Origin: Hyaloperonospora brassicae | Lineage: Eukaryota > Oomycota > Peronosporomycetes > Peronosporales > Peronosporaceae | Assembly (NCBI GenBank): GCA_947650285.1 | Contig: CANTFL010001075.1 | Span: 1-64,000 of the forward strand | DNA length: 64,000 nucleotides | Direction of reading: 5' to 3' | Shown: positions 1 through 12,392 of the stretch, piece after piece | Layout of the letters: each line of letters starts with the position of its first letter | How positions within the stretch are numbered: position 1 is the stretch's first letter | Notes under the pieces: generated by a model | The model's database searches: none | Told to the model about the DNA's origin: nothing | Seen by the model: the letters and a program-made list of their open reading frames with translations, nothing else | Program-made: the position numbers and the translations under genes

Positions 1-1960
1 AGAAATGTCGCCTTCCATACCCCCGAGCGGGCCGGCTGCGAAGCCAACCTCCACCTCAGCACCGCCATCACCTGTCATACCCTCAAACGATTACCTGTAT
101 CCTCGCCTTCGGCCTCCGGCGACCTGGTCTCTGAACACACGGCCCTGCCGCCGCCACAGGCGCGCCAATTTTTAAGAGAACACCGTCTAAGGCTCCAAAA
201 CAGAAAATTATACGCAAGACTCCTGCTTCCACGAACCCCCCCACCTACCACGCGCCGCTCAACACACAACGACGGCCACGACCCTAGCAGAGCTTGATCT
301 GCTCCGCTGTGGATCTCCAATCAAGTCCGTTCCTGATGACAAATGTTCAAGTACTGTGGTGGAGCTAAAACACTGGTCTCGAGGGTAAACGCATCCTCCT
401 TGCGGCCCATTAGGAAGCGATATACAGTACGCTTCAGGACCTCAAGGTCGCTGAATCCGATGCTCGCGGATGTACATAATTGTCCAAGGCAGCTTACCAC
501 GATACACATTGTGCGCTGATTGAGCAGTCTGTGACGCTGGCTCTTTCCAGTGACGCCGCCTCGAACATGACTAATCCGATTTTGGTTGCGCTTGCTACTC
601 GGAGCACGTGTACTGTGCGGCTTTGTCATTTGAAATGCGGCTACATCGGCTGTCACGGAGCCGAGCACATCCGTCAGGGTTGGTACGGAAACTCACATGG
701 ATCCCTCCATCCGCTGCCTCTGACCCCTTACCCCTGGCAGCCTCTTCATCCGGCTGCATACGATGTCAATGCGCCAGCCCAAATTGCTGCGTGACTGTGA
801 CAGAGAAGTAGGGATACTAATCTGGGAACTGTGCTCACCTTTATGCGGAAGCGTAGACGCATCATGGATCTGTACGTGTTACTTACGAAGAAAAATAGAC
901 TGGCTCCTTTCTCAAACCTATATTAGCCGTCACCTTCCGTTTTCAGAGTATTGACGCTACATTTTATCCAAATGAAATCTTCCTCCCTTTTCCTCGAGAA
1001 CACAGAAAGAGTCCGAGGGACCTCGAAGTCACGATGGCTCCACCAATTCTCCTGCAGAACATGATGATTCTTAATGAGCTTGGTGACTCTGGTACTGATT
1101 TTTCGGCTTGAATGGGTGCGCACCGGTCATGAATCATTTAACGAATTTTGTCTCCATATCGGCTGCGCTTGTAGCCACGTTTGTCGCTGAGTCACCCTTT
1201 CCTGTTGCTCCATATACTGATGGGCATTTCCCTTATTGCCTTCTCCCTTCAAATAAGACGCATTCCATGATCAGTGGCACGCAGCTTGAGCTGCTGACGC
1301 GCATGGTCAGACTATTAAGGCTTCCAGGCATCTCAAGTCACCACAAAAAGCGCCGCCGATGTTCAACGCTGCTGCGCAGACAAACGAGGCTCGGTGAACC
1401 GCTCCTAAGGCTCTATTTGTCCATATCTGTACTAAGAATCGCTCCCGAATTGTGGAGCTCCCTAGCGCTCTGCCGGCTACTTCCAGTGGACAAAACGAGT
1501 GGCTTTGTCATTGCTCTACGGAATTTATTACGCACGTCTCGCCTTGTACCGTTTTCGATACGCTTCCTGCGAAGCTTGTACAGAACCGATTTATAGCGCT
1601 TGTACATACGATTATTAGTAAAACCCAGCTTACCGTTAATCGCGGGTATACCACCCAAAGAATCATTGCTCTTCGAAATCCCTGCCTGGCTTCAGGCGCT
1701 ATGTCCACTCATCGTCACGGCGCCGCCCGGTTGAAGACCACCGACTCAATCAGCGCTGGCACAGATTGCACAAACTTCAGCCCTATTATTATCTGTGCTA
1801 CCGTCGTCCAGGCTATAACGGCCGACGAATGGGGTGTGTTAAATATTCTGTGTCTGTCGCTGTCTACTACGGCTCCGGTAAAGACGCGTAAGAGCGTGAT
1901 TCTACCGCAGACGAAGGCCTCACTGTGTCACACGACTACTGAAGTACGTGCTATTGGAAC

Positions 1961-2101
1961 AGGAGGATCTGCCTCTTCGAAAGGTCGGCCTGGCGGTGTC
2001 TTGCATCAGGAGGATCTGCCTCTTCGAAAGGTCGGCCTGGCGGTGTCTTGCATCAGGAGGATCTGCCTCTTCGAAAGGTCGGCTTGGCGGTGTCTTGCAT
2101 C
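1961..2101. repeat. 47-bp tandem repeat, three copies
   Basis: Three head-to-tail copies of a 47-bp unit lie at 1961-2007, 2008-2054 and 2055-2101. Copies 1 and 2 are identical, and copy 3 has one C-to-T change. Because 47 is not a multiple of three, one reading frame passes through the unit in three different phases without a stop. Confidence 0.95.
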
Positions 2102-2206
2102 AAAACCGAGCTTATTGCCCTTGCGGTGAAAACGGTCAGAGTTTTAGCCACCTTGGCGGGGCCCCGTCAACTTCTTCTCGGTGACATCGCGTTGACAGAC
2201 GGCTGG

Positions 2207-2290
2207 CCTACATCGCTCCGAGTTGGGCTCCTGATGCACGCATGGGCACGCGATTGACCTACATCACTCCGAAGTGAGTTTTTGATGCAA
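2207..2290. repeat. Imperfect 51-bp direct duplication
   Basis: The string beginning CCTACATCGCTCCGAGTTGG at 2207 recurs at 2258 as CCTACATCACTCCGAAGTGA, an offset of 51 bp. The second copy is partial and diverged. It lies about 100 bp right of the 47-bp array, in the same degenerate DNA. Confidence 0.6.
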
Positions 2291-5200
2291 TTTTGATTAT
2301 TCGCAAGTCATTTTAAGACATTGGGGATGCTCTCGTCGGTTTAGCGGCGGCTGGTCACGCCAGAGGCGGTCTAGTCTCCATTCTGACATAGAAGGCACAA
2401 CATATTATGGGGACACGCCGATAGCGGTATGTCGTCAATTTGTATTTATCTATGACCTCTAAGAGGGTTACCAGCTTACATGCCGATCTGAAAAGCTCGG
2501 TCGAGTCGACCCGCACTGGTTACAACATGCATCGCTCATGACCTATCGTGGCTTCTATTTCTAGAAAATTATCCGTACAAGCTATAAAGTTCTAGGTTTG
2601 CTCATGGCAAAGCCATGATTACAGTTGAGGCGATTACCTGTACATACATGGCTGAGCCTCGGGCGAGCTCATATAGCATCCAAGACTGCACACAACCAAC
2701 CACTTCACTCTGCAAAAGCGTGACACTTTTTGCGCTTCTGCCACGCTTTGGTATATAATTTCCCGCTATCCTATCCCGCCAACGTACCGCGGACGACGCG
2801 ATGCGTTAATAATATTAGTACAAAACTCGACTGGCTCCGGCCTAACCGTACATGACACGAACTTGCAGTCTACTGGCTTTCCGATTGTCACGATACCGGA
2901 TACGATCGGGCTACCACCTGTGCCCGCAAGCATACTATCCATTTTGGGTCACATCCGAGCATGACACAGGTCACACAGATCTGAGTAGGCCTCCGGCGGT
3001 GGATTCCGCGAGCTCATATACTAAGAAAAGTGCGGCCCGGAAGCGCTCAGTCGCCAGTCTTACTATGCCCGAGCGCCGAATCCAACATCCTGCGCACAAG
3101 CTAGTTGTTCATGGTATCAACTTAATTGGCTATCGAAGATCGCCATTGAATTTGGTCTGCTTCACCTTGTATCTCCCAGCCGCTATACCGGCTCTATTGC
3201 AGTCGATTTCCGCTTTAAAAACGCCTAGCAAACGAGCTCTCCTGCCCGAACCTAGATTGCTCTCCGAATAAACCTGCCCCCTCGAGCCATATTATTGGTC
3301 CTGCCCCCTCTCACAGGGTCCATGGCAGACTCTTGTTGCCAATTGGAGCAGTCTCGACTGTCTTTTGCAGGCCACTCTGCCGTTCACTGTGTTTCTCTTC
3401 GGTCTTCTTTAACTTCCCGAACGCGCATGTACTGCTACGCAACCTGCTCTACAGTCATACGAGCGGACACTTGGCACTCGCAAATTCGCGTTCGAGGCTG
3501 CAAACAATCTCTAGCGATTTCTTGTTTCGATAAGTCTTTACGACATTTGGATGGAGAGGATCCTCCGTATGGTTGATTCAACATTACCCGAGGCTGACCA
3601 CCTGCTGTCCTATCGATTGGGACTGAAGGCATGCGGCAACTCGGTTTCGTTGATGTTCTGTCTTGGTGTTTTACGCGTGCAAGAGTGCGCTCAGCAATGG
3701 AGGATGAGATTCTGCGTCATCCCGCCATTGATACCACTGGATACAGGGCGCTTGCCCACGGGAAAATTCCTGCTTTTCTTTGCTAGTGCTTCGCCACGTA
3801 ACCCTAGGTCTCTTGGATTAGTTTTCGTCGTCTTCGGGCTACAGACGCAGGTTCATGCGGCAGCGTTAGGTGGATTGCTAGCATTTCCCTGTGCTCGTCG
3901 TCAACTTCGAGTACCGTGACTGCGAACCTCAGTCTGGTTTCGATTTGCGATATACCAAACATAGCGGCTTCACGCCGTTGCACGTCATTGGAGACGGTTT
4001 TCTGGTTGTTTCGCGGATTCCACTACATCGCCCGCGTCGGCAACCGCACCTCTCTGCACTATATCGGACCGAGCGGGCGCTAGCAGATGATATCCACGTC
4101 GCCAGCTCAAATCATCATTGACGCGATGATAATAATGGCCGACGCAGACCTTCCGCGACCGCTGCAGTGGATGCCGACCTCTCGCGTCAGTTGTCTGCCT
4201 CAACCGGCCTTAGTGTTTCTCAGCAAATACCACAATTCGTTTACCTTGATGTCTCCCATTGGCTCGGAAGTCACTTCACGCCGACATCGGTCGCCTAAAA
4301 TGTTGTACTTCGTTTTAGGTGTCTTATTCCACTAATTACTCTTCGCATTCGCCTTCTTTGCGCCTGCGTTGTTTCCGTACCACCGCTTCACCTTGTATTG
4401 GACCCATACCAAAACGTGATCAATTGCTTCGTTGTGCGTTTTACTTAAGTGGCGATGCTCCATTCGTTTTTATCAGGTGTAGCACGCCGCATGCTCATCT
4501 GCTAAAATTGGTGATTCGATCTTCTTAAGACAAAGTGAAATGTCGACACGTAGATAAATGGATCCACGACGTAAATGGAGACAATTTGTACTTAGAAGTA
4601 AAAGCGATAAAATATAAACTAACTTTTATTTGATCTGTTATAATGACCTGCTACACGCTTCCCCACGTGTACGTGTAAGCCAGGCAACGTCGCACATCTC
4701 TTGTTACACATCACCGTATTCCGCGGAGCTGCCCATGGCCTTGGTTGATATCCGTACGATGCAACATTCATCTCCTAGTTGCACTTCTACGAAGTCAGAA
4801 TTTTCTTATTCTTTGTTGGTATCTGACACCTTTTTTGAATTGCGGCTTGTTACGAGACCATAGAAAATTCCATCGAAAGGGTCATTGCCTACGTCTTTTT
4901 TAGTGGAGGGAGTACTATTTGCTGCGCCGTGTGTACAGGGCATTTTTAGCGCGTCAATCATTCCAGTGTAGGTCATAATTACTGTACGCGAGTGAAGCCC
5001 CTACTTGATATGATTGTGCCTCTCACAGCAGACGATTATTATTGTATATTACACTAGTTGTGGTATGATTGACTACTGTTAAAGCCACAACCCGGCTATT
5101 TGCCGCTTTTATACCCCCGTCACCCACCGGAGAGATCTTAGTTAAGTGCTATCTTGCTCTAGTAAAGATATTATTTCACGAATTATTGCTATCAAACTAA

Positions 5201-6740
5201 TTCCCACGACTACTAGTGAGTCAGAGATGCAGCATATGTGGTTCCTTGTTCTAATGCAGTAGAGGGTAAGCATTTCGTGGAGGTGTTTGATGATCTTGCT
5301 AAGGATGAATCATTACAATTGTTTCGGAATATTTCGGGCTCGTTAGACTCGTCTTCTTCAGGTCTTCGATTTGGTACTGCTATAGAGCAGTCCTTTGATA
5401 GACCGCATTCTCGCTACCAAAACATATCGGAAAAAACCACAATAGTAGCTTCGACGAGGACTTGTAGCAATAAGAGAGAAGAATGGAGTATGCATATCCA
5501 ATGATTATAAAACACTTCGCAAATATATCAAAAATGTCATGAATCTTAGCCCAAGGCGCCCAGTTCGACAATTTTCATTTAGGAATGCGTTGCACGTGCA
5601 CGACTTTCGATACGAAATCAAATCTTCAATTAATTAAGAAGATAGAGTTCAATATTGCTAATCGACATTGCACAGTTTGCGAAGTAATCTTCTTGCTACG
5701 AAGTTATCCTAGGCTGCTTCCCTGACATATTTACGAATATCGTATATTTCGATCAAATTTTGCGGACCACAGCGATCCACGTACATGCGTCCAACTATTT
5801 CATACTGGTCTTAACTTTCGATTTGCGATGTATCGGTGGCATACAGACAAGTAACCTGTTCTTATGGTTGCGCTGCCCGCATAATTAACCGCAATTATGT
5901 GCAGTTAAATCACAATTAATACATGCAGGTAAAGCGCTACTTCTGGATTGCATCTTTACGCGGGGTACTATCAAAGAAAGTCTTACTCAATTCCAGCATA
6001 AGAAGAAAAACCTCAACTTTTGACTAATTGTTTACAATGAGAAAGCGGCATCACAAGCAGCATCGAGCTGAGACTTGACCCAGATACAAGTGCTGGACAA
6101 TAAGATCGATCTCGATGACACCTGAGGTCGCAAGATTGGTCTGAAGGCTCAAGATCTGGAAAGGATAGGAAGAATTAGGTGCGATCAAGTGAGAAAAGCG
6201 TACACAAGTCAACCTAATCGAATAACAAGAATCTTTTTTATGGCGACCCAGGTCTCAAGTCCGATAGTCGAATTCAAGGTCGCGAGACGGCTCAAGTGTT
6301 TATACGATCGTTTCCGGTGAATACAATACAAGGCCAAGTGGAATCAAGTATACACGGAAGTCAATTGATCGATTAAAAAGTAGATTGTTTATACTTACTT
6401 GATGTGTGAATCGTTTTGCACAGCGATCGACCAATCCAGTCCCTAAGCCCAAGCGAGACTAGCATATTACAATGCCGAGACGAAAAGCACAATCTAGCTT
6501 AAATGACCAGTACACCAGGTTAGCACAAAATTGAACAAGAGCACACACTGGAATACCCCCTCCGTAAGTCGTCAAGTATGGGCAACATACAAGGTCGCCG
6601 TCATATAAAGCAATTTGTGATGACGGCTCCTTCACATTGCGGCAGTAAATGATTCCAATGTTTTTACTTTAGACAACGATGTTGGAGGCCAATTTCATTT
6701 TGCTTTTACGGACAAGCTTCAGGTCATGTTTTAATTCATT

Positions 6741-6780
6741 GCGACAATGATCGAAGCGACAATGATCGAAGCGACTATGA
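6741..6780. repeat. 15-bp tandem repeat, about 2.7 copies
   Basis: GCGACAATGATCGAA occurs at 6741-6755 and 6756-6770, followed by a partial copy with one substitution. It lies in AT-rich DNA without a gene. Confidence 0.9.
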
Positions 6781-8784
6781 TGTATATTCTCCAGAAGCAA
6801 TTTTGCGATTAGCGTCCATAGTTCATGACCTTCTTTTCGACCTCAAGACTTAGCAGGATGCTACTAGCCTCGCACCCTGTGAGACACCGTATGATAGGAT
6901 ATACACAGTGAATGTGAAGAAAGATTGTGATGAAGGCACGGATTCGAAGAGGGGACGATCAGGTGAAACACTTACGTCATTTAATGGTAGACAGAACGCA
7001 AGAAAGTGTCCACATTGAACGTTGATTCTGCACCCTGTCATTGCTGTAGTCAATAAAACTGACTGAGCCAGTATTCTCCTTGCTAGATCATTTCTTAACT
7101 ATGTGTAACTGCAAATAGTCAGCAAACGAGGTTGGCAATCATCACCAGCAATCATTTCACCATATTCCAAACCATCTATTTCCATAATCCGGTTTTGAAC
7201 AAATAGCCCCATTTTGAACGTATACAATATGCATTTTATGGTATAATTGTGACAATCAGCCCACAAACAGCAGCAGTCATTGTTTTTGGTACAAACATTA
7301 CCCATTTGTCAAGAGTATGTACAACCCGCTGGATTAACAGTGTCCTTATACGGTGAGTAGAGTGAAATCACATGTGTCAGAACTACACGGGATCACGCAA
7401 GAAGTAATGAAGATGGAAGATCAGCGGGCGCTCAACCTTTGTGTTGATGAGAGGGTTACTGCTTCGAGTGGAGGACAAATTCGCCACATGCAGCTGTTGT
7501 GAGACGTAGAAATGAGAAGGCCTCCATGTGGACTGTCAAGATTGATTCATCTGGTTGAAAGTATACAGCTAATTCAAATTTGTAGGGTTTTATAAGAAGA
7601 ATTACAAATTCGTTTATTACCTCGTTTACACTTAGAGCGACTTTCGTCCCTGTTTTACATGTCTACCTTACGGTCAAGCGAGCTTATATCGTCAAACTCT
7701 ACAATCGATTATATTAACCCAATTTGGGCTTACCTTTGTACCCCCTTTGTGTGCCGCATATTCTGCAAGAAGCAGGTGATAGACAGCACATACGCAACAG
7801 CTGTTGAGGCATCTATTCGACATGGTGTAGATCGTTGTATAGCTGACATTGAAGTGCATGTGAACCTCGATCAATACAAAGAAGTGATGAATGATGCTGA
7901 AAGAGCCGGGACAATCCAACGACAGCATCTAAGCATATTCGAAATGCTTGCCTGGGACTTGGCTGCTCGTATATGTTAGTCGCGGCAATGCGTAGTGGCA
8001 TTTCGCATGTGATGCGGAGAATCGATCGAAGCGGGAAGAGTGACCGCGATCTGATGAGCTGTGGAGTACAACAAGAAGGAGACAAGCGGGGGAATGGGCT
8101 TTCACCTGATGATGTCAAGTGAAGCAAGGGATAGAAAAAGGTAGTTATAGCAGTGTCGGTACCAAATGTGCAGTCAAAAAAAGAGCGTAGAAGCATGGGG
8201 GCGCCAACGTCCAACACGTAGCCGATAGCGTGTGTTTTTAGCATACACACATGCCGCTGATACCCTTCTTACAACAAAACGCTCCATGAGTGGCGGTGAT
8301 TCTTCAGTGTACCGCTTTGCCACACTTGCGTATGAACGGAGGAGGTTGCGAGACCAGCCTCGATGGAATGAAAGATATACTACATAAGCTCATTATCAAA
8401 CGTGTTCTGTAGACGGAAAGCCAGCGGAATCTGGACAATAGGGCACGCATTACAATTGTACGGCGCTTCTCCGTGACAAAGCTGGCACACCAACTGGACT
8501 GAGTGTTTCCGCGTCGCCGTCGTATCTGATTTACAACAATATGCAGGCATGTCAATTGCCACTACTACGAGATGTCAAGACCCCTCAAGGTGTCATATCC
8601 CCTCCTCGTGAGAATAATGACCCGCGAAGAGTGCTATACAGCCAGACACTCATCCTTGACGTCCATTATACCCAGTGGCTGTCCACACAAAAGCACTCTG
8701 TAACTCTCTTCCCGATCCATTTATCATAACTTCCACTATTGTAACACTCTCACTACCCATCCGATTCGTAACATTGTGCCAGCT

Positions 8785-10461
8785 ATGCTGAGGCTTTTAC
8801 TGCTGCCAGTGCTCTTGGCACCACCAACGACAGCGTCGTCTGTCGGCCACATTCTGCACTTCTCGGACGTCCACTTGAACCTCTCCGACTCGTCCTCCGC
8901 GTCGGAAAAAGAGGACGGGCACGTTCGCTATTTCGCGGACGCGCCGTTGACGCTCTTTGAGTCTGCGCTTCGTTATGCCAAAGAACAGGTCGTGGCCGAC
9001 CCGGAGCTCCTCCTGTACACGGGAGACCACGCTGTGCACGGGTCACTTGCAGATCGATACATTGCCAACGTCGTCGAGACGAACGTGCGTGCGATGGAGA
9101 GGTATTACCCGTCAAAGCGTGGGGCGCTGGACGTTACGGCCGTCATTGGCAATGCAGACGGGAGTACGTGCACCGACGGACTGAGTATTTTTTTGTGCTC
9201 TAGAGCATTTTCGTAGCTCTTGTTGATTGTACTGAACGTGTTGCTGTTTATTGTTGCAGGCCCGGACTACCACATGGAAGTGACGGACCCGAAGACAGAG
9301 ACGAACCCGTCCATTGAGCTCATTTCACATGCTTGGGACGACTTGCTCTCGGCTGGCAATATGGACTCACTGAACCGACGGGGGTACCTGAGCTACGCAC
9401 TGAGCGACAGGCTCCATGTAATCACGCTGAATACTGTGCCATACTCAGTAAGTGCTATTGAACAGCTGAAGGTGAAGCCCATGCACTGACTAATGTTTTT
9501 CCTGTGTGCTGACACGTAGCCAAATCATGTGCCGGACACATCGAACCAGCCGGACCCGTTCGGGCAGTTTGCGTGGCTGGACAAGACGCTTGCAGAACTT
9601 CGAGGTGCCGGCAAGTCTGCGTACATTGCTGGCCACATTGCCCCAATCGTAGACTCATACGGAGGCGATCCACAATGGCACACGCACTACATTGTCAAGT
9701 ACAAGAGTATCGTTGGCAAGTACGCCGATGTGATCAAAGCACAGTTCTTTGGCCACGTCCACAGTATCGAGTTCCGTGCGCCTGTGATGTCGCTCGACGG
9801 GGCTGGCGCTGAGAACGATGCTTTCCAGCTGCTACCGCTGTATATTTCGGGCTCAATCTCGCCACTTTTTGGCAACAACCCGTCGTTCATGGTATGGGAA
9901 TACGATACCGATACGCACGAGGTGTGTGACTATGCCGTGTATGGATCAGACATCAGCGACAGCCAACCTCAGCTCAACTGGAAGCTGCTGTTTAAGGCAA
10001 GCGACGCGTACGGGCTGAAATCACTATCGTTGACAGAGATTTCGGCCTTTGTGCGACGTGCGGAACAAAACGCGAGCTTGGTGGAGGACTACTACTGGAA
10101 CATGAAGGCGCGTTCACCTAACGCTGGAGCTTGCAAGGACGCCGTCTGTCGTGCGAAGACATTGTGCTCGCTCAAGTGGTGGACTACGAGGGGTGAGTAC
10201 TTGGCCTGCTTGGACACTGTCCGAGCGACGAAGGCTGGTCACGTACTTCACCACGACGGTACGGAAGCATCAGTCTCGGCTGCTATCATCGCGGAAGCTT
10301 CGTTGCGCGACTACGGGACGAAAGACGTGCTGATGACGATCAGCGCGACAGCAGTAGCAACCGTCGTCGCAGTAGTCTGCGTTACGTTGACCGTCTATGC
10401 GCTGAGACGTCGTGGGATCCTCAAATACCCGATGGCATACGAGCCCGTGACCACGTTCTAG
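8785..10461 (+). CDS. Acid sphingomyelinase-like phosphodiesterase, membrane-anchored
   Basis: Three exons (8785-9163, 9260-9447, 9520-10461) give 502 residues. This is a calcineurin-like metallophosphoesterase of the acid sphingomyelinase/SMPDL3 group, expected to cleave phosphodiester or phosphocholine substrates outside the cell or in the lysosomal lumen. Visible: an N-terminal signal peptide (about 1-17), metal motifs FSDVH (D28, H30), YTGDH (D81), IGNAD (N123), GHI (H228) and FFGHVH (H268, H270). A C-terminal transmembrane helix (about 459-484) is followed by a short RRRG tail, so the enzyme is probably surface- or membrane-anchored. The start is the ATG at 8785; an upstream in-frame GTG is not used. 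The family's usual GNHE box reads GNAD here. A close paralogue on the opposite strand (22476-24143) has introns at the same two positions and phases. The natural substrate is not known from sequence. Confidence 0.88.
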
Positions 10462-10633
10462 ACACTGAGCTCTACGGCCTTTTCTTCAGCTTTCGACCAT
10501 TCTTTCAACCAGAAACGAACAAGCAGAAACATAACGAGCAAACGTTGTCCACTCATCATCACTCGACATACACTCGATCGATCGCGCAGCCAGCGTCTCA
10601 TTTTCTCTCATCCACGCGCGCTCTTCACCACAA

Positions 10634-11420
10634 CTACAAGAGCTTGAGGTGTCCCGAGATCTCGTCAATAGCTTTCAGCGGTGCGGGGCCAATGCTAAGC
10701 ACAGTCTTGCTCTCTGGCGCAATCTGCGTCCGACCAGCGTCAACCTGCCACATACACATGGACATCAAGACACCCTTAGCACGGCACCAACTCTCTGTGA
10801 CTCCCTCTCTCGCTTGCTGCTCCGTTGCCAACCCATACCACAACGTAATTGACCAGTCCGTGTTCAGCTGCCTTGTCCGCCAGAGCGAGCATTTCTTCCT
10901 CCGAGTCCACCTTGAGGCAGACCTTGGCTTGGCCCAGCCTTTCCCACGCAGACACAGCGTCGGGCGTCCGTTTCAGCGCGCGCTTGTACGCGCCCAACGT
11001 CGCGTGGCAGCACTGGGCAGCCATTTTGCCTGCGCAGATGCATTGTCAGCTCGGTACTCGACGCACGACGGACTGACTGCTCCTCTCAGCAAAAAAAGGC
11101 AACGAACCTTTGCCCATTTTCAGGTCCGTGCGCACGCACATGACCATCTTGTGGGGGACATAGTGCACCAGCTCTTCGACTTCCCAGTCGTCAGAAGAGC
11201 TCGCAGAGGATTGAGACGACGCGCCTGACGCTGCGGCTTCTTCATTTGTGCTGCTGCTGCTGCTGTGACTGCTAGCGGAGGTGCGTTTCTCAGCAGACGA
11301 CGCAGAAGAAGAGGAGTTGTCGCTTCGCACGTGCGACGAAACGAAGTAGTGCGTGGCAATGCCGAGGAAGAACGCGGCGGTGCACTTCCAACTGAGGTCG
11401 TCCATTGCGTGAAATGCCAT
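10634..11420 (-). CDS. PTH2: Peptidyl-tRNA hydrolase 2 (Bit1/PTH2 family)
   Basis: Three exons read leftwards (11420-11108, 11029-10839, 10744-10634) give 204 residues. The enzyme releases tRNA from stalled peptidyl-tRNA. The C-terminal half carries the PTH2 signatures: [20 protein letters not shown], the [10 protein letters not shown] segment, [11 protein letters not shown] and the terminal GHLKLL. The spacing between GL and DAGRT is the six residues usual in the family, which fixes the second splice site. The first 30 residues contain a hydrophobic stretch ([16 protein letters not shown]) and are followed by a Ser-rich linker. This matches eukaryotic PTH2 proteins anchored in the mitochondrial outer membrane by their N-terminus. 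Introns are 78 and 94 bp. The gene ends 172 bp from the convergent phosphodiesterase gene. Confidence 0.93.
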
Positions 11421-11438
11421 TAGGTCGCGACTGGTTCC

Positions 11439-11646
11439 TCCTACCGATTATTGGGCCGATTGCGATTGTAGGTTGGAAGCTAGACGGAATCGAAAGAGAG
11501 AGAAAGAGAGAAGTGTAGCTTGTGCCTACCTATTTTCGAAAATCCTACCGATTATTGGTCAGATTGCGATTGTAGGTTGGAAGCTAGACGGAATCGAAAG
11601 AGAGAGAGAGAGAGAAGTGTAGCTTGTGCCTACCTATTTTCGAAAA
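11439..11646 (-). promoter_or_regulatory. 104-bp tandem duplication with CCAAT boxes upstream of PTH2
   Basis: Two near-identical 104-bp units lie at 11439-11542 and 11543-11646, directly upstream of the PTH2 start at 11420. Each contains ATTGG on the plus strand, which is CCAAT in the direction of PTH2 transcription, and a GA-rich tract (GAAAGAGAGAGA). Differences are a few substitutions, mainly in the GA tract. The promoter role is inferred from position only. Confidence 0.6.
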
Positions 11647-12068
11647 GCCGGCGCGACGGCAGCTGCATTTTTGGTGGGAAAAAGTGGTAATGTAACAATT
11701 GCGCTAGAATATGATGGCAGCGAGCTCTTCTTGTCTGTCCTCTGTGTCGACTATGACAAGCGGCTGCCGTCAGATTCTGGACCATATTGTTGCAAAGAAC
11801 TATGATGTCGTAGTGTCTCGGACGGTAGCTGTCTGCGAGTAAACGTGTGTGTGATGCTGGCTACAAGCACAAGGGCGTGTCCCGTTCACTGAACTAGATC
11901 TCTGCACGCAAGACATCGTGTTGCTCAATACAACGTTTGCGACGTATATTCCATTCCCAGTAGTGCATCACCCCTCTCGTTGCTACGCAAATAGAGCTTC
12001 TGCAGCTTGGCAGGTGTCTGCACTTCCACTTTCGTCTCTGCTCGTTGCAAAGGCAACGGCGTCATAGC
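11647..12068. other. Intergenic stretch, nothing recognised
   Basis: This DNA lies between the duplicated PTH2 upstream block and the 3' end of the ABM-domain gene. Only short shadow frames are present. I see no gene or repeat. Confidence 0.6.
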
Positions 12069-12392
12069 TCACTCGACAACGTGCACAGGCTTGCTCGTGT
12101 CCAGCTCGTTGAAGCGACGCAGGTCCATTGGCTTGTCCAAGAGTGGCATGACGTACGGGTCAAAGGTCTTCCAGTACGGGTTGCCCAGGTGGTACTTCTG
12201 ACTGCTCTCGTGCTCGTAGCGCTCGACGATGCACCACTTGCGCGGGTCCTCGTGGTCCTGCATGACGTGCCAGTCAATGGTCTCAGTGTCCTTCGAGTAC
12301 ACCTGCGAGGCCTCAATGAGCTTGTTGCGTAGCTTCTCTTCGACTTCCTTGCCCTCCTTGGCGTACAGGTGGACGACGATGGTGTAAACCAT
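12069..12392 (-). CDS. Small ABM-domain (antibiotic biosynthesis monooxygenase-like) protein
   Basis: A single exon of 107 residues starts at the ATG at 12392. The sequence opens with a beta strand (MVYTIVVHLYAKEG), then a charged helix, then a strand with the dimeric alpha-beta barrel pattern around DWHVMQD and CIVERYE. It then has a HLGNPYWKTF segment. This is typical of the ABM/dimeric alpha+beta barrel superfamily, whose members are about 100 residues long and include cofactor-free monooxygenases and many proteins of unknown role. No signal peptide is visible, so it is probably cytosolic. A decayed copy of this gene lies on the opposite strand at 14967-15382. The substrate cannot be inferred. 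Confidence 0.75.
   Translation of the reverse strand: MVYTIVVHLYAKEGKEVEEKLRNKLIEASQVYSKDTETIDWHVMQDHEDPRKWCIVERYEHESSQKYHLGNPYWKTFDPYVMPLLDKPMDLRRFNELDTSKPVHVVE

Larger units (their letters stand above)
1..8784. other. Gene-poor degenerate left region
   Basis: I see no convincing gene here. The longest open frame (1452-2129, 225 codons) runs through a short tandem repeat and shows no recognisable domain. Other frames are short and overlap on both strands. About 4500-7700 is visibly AT-rich compared with the genes to the right. The texture suggests decayed repetitive or transposon-derived DNA, but I found no reverse transcriptase, integrase or transposase motif and no terminal repeat pair, so no element is named. 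A TATA-like string lies near 2750-2765 with no gene behind it. A frame at 7659-7979 (106 codons) has no family I recognise. Confidence 0.5.

Noticed and set aside
1..8700. Degraded LTR retrotransposon
   Set aside because: No reverse transcriptase, integrase, primer-binding site or paired long terminal repeats could be found by eye.
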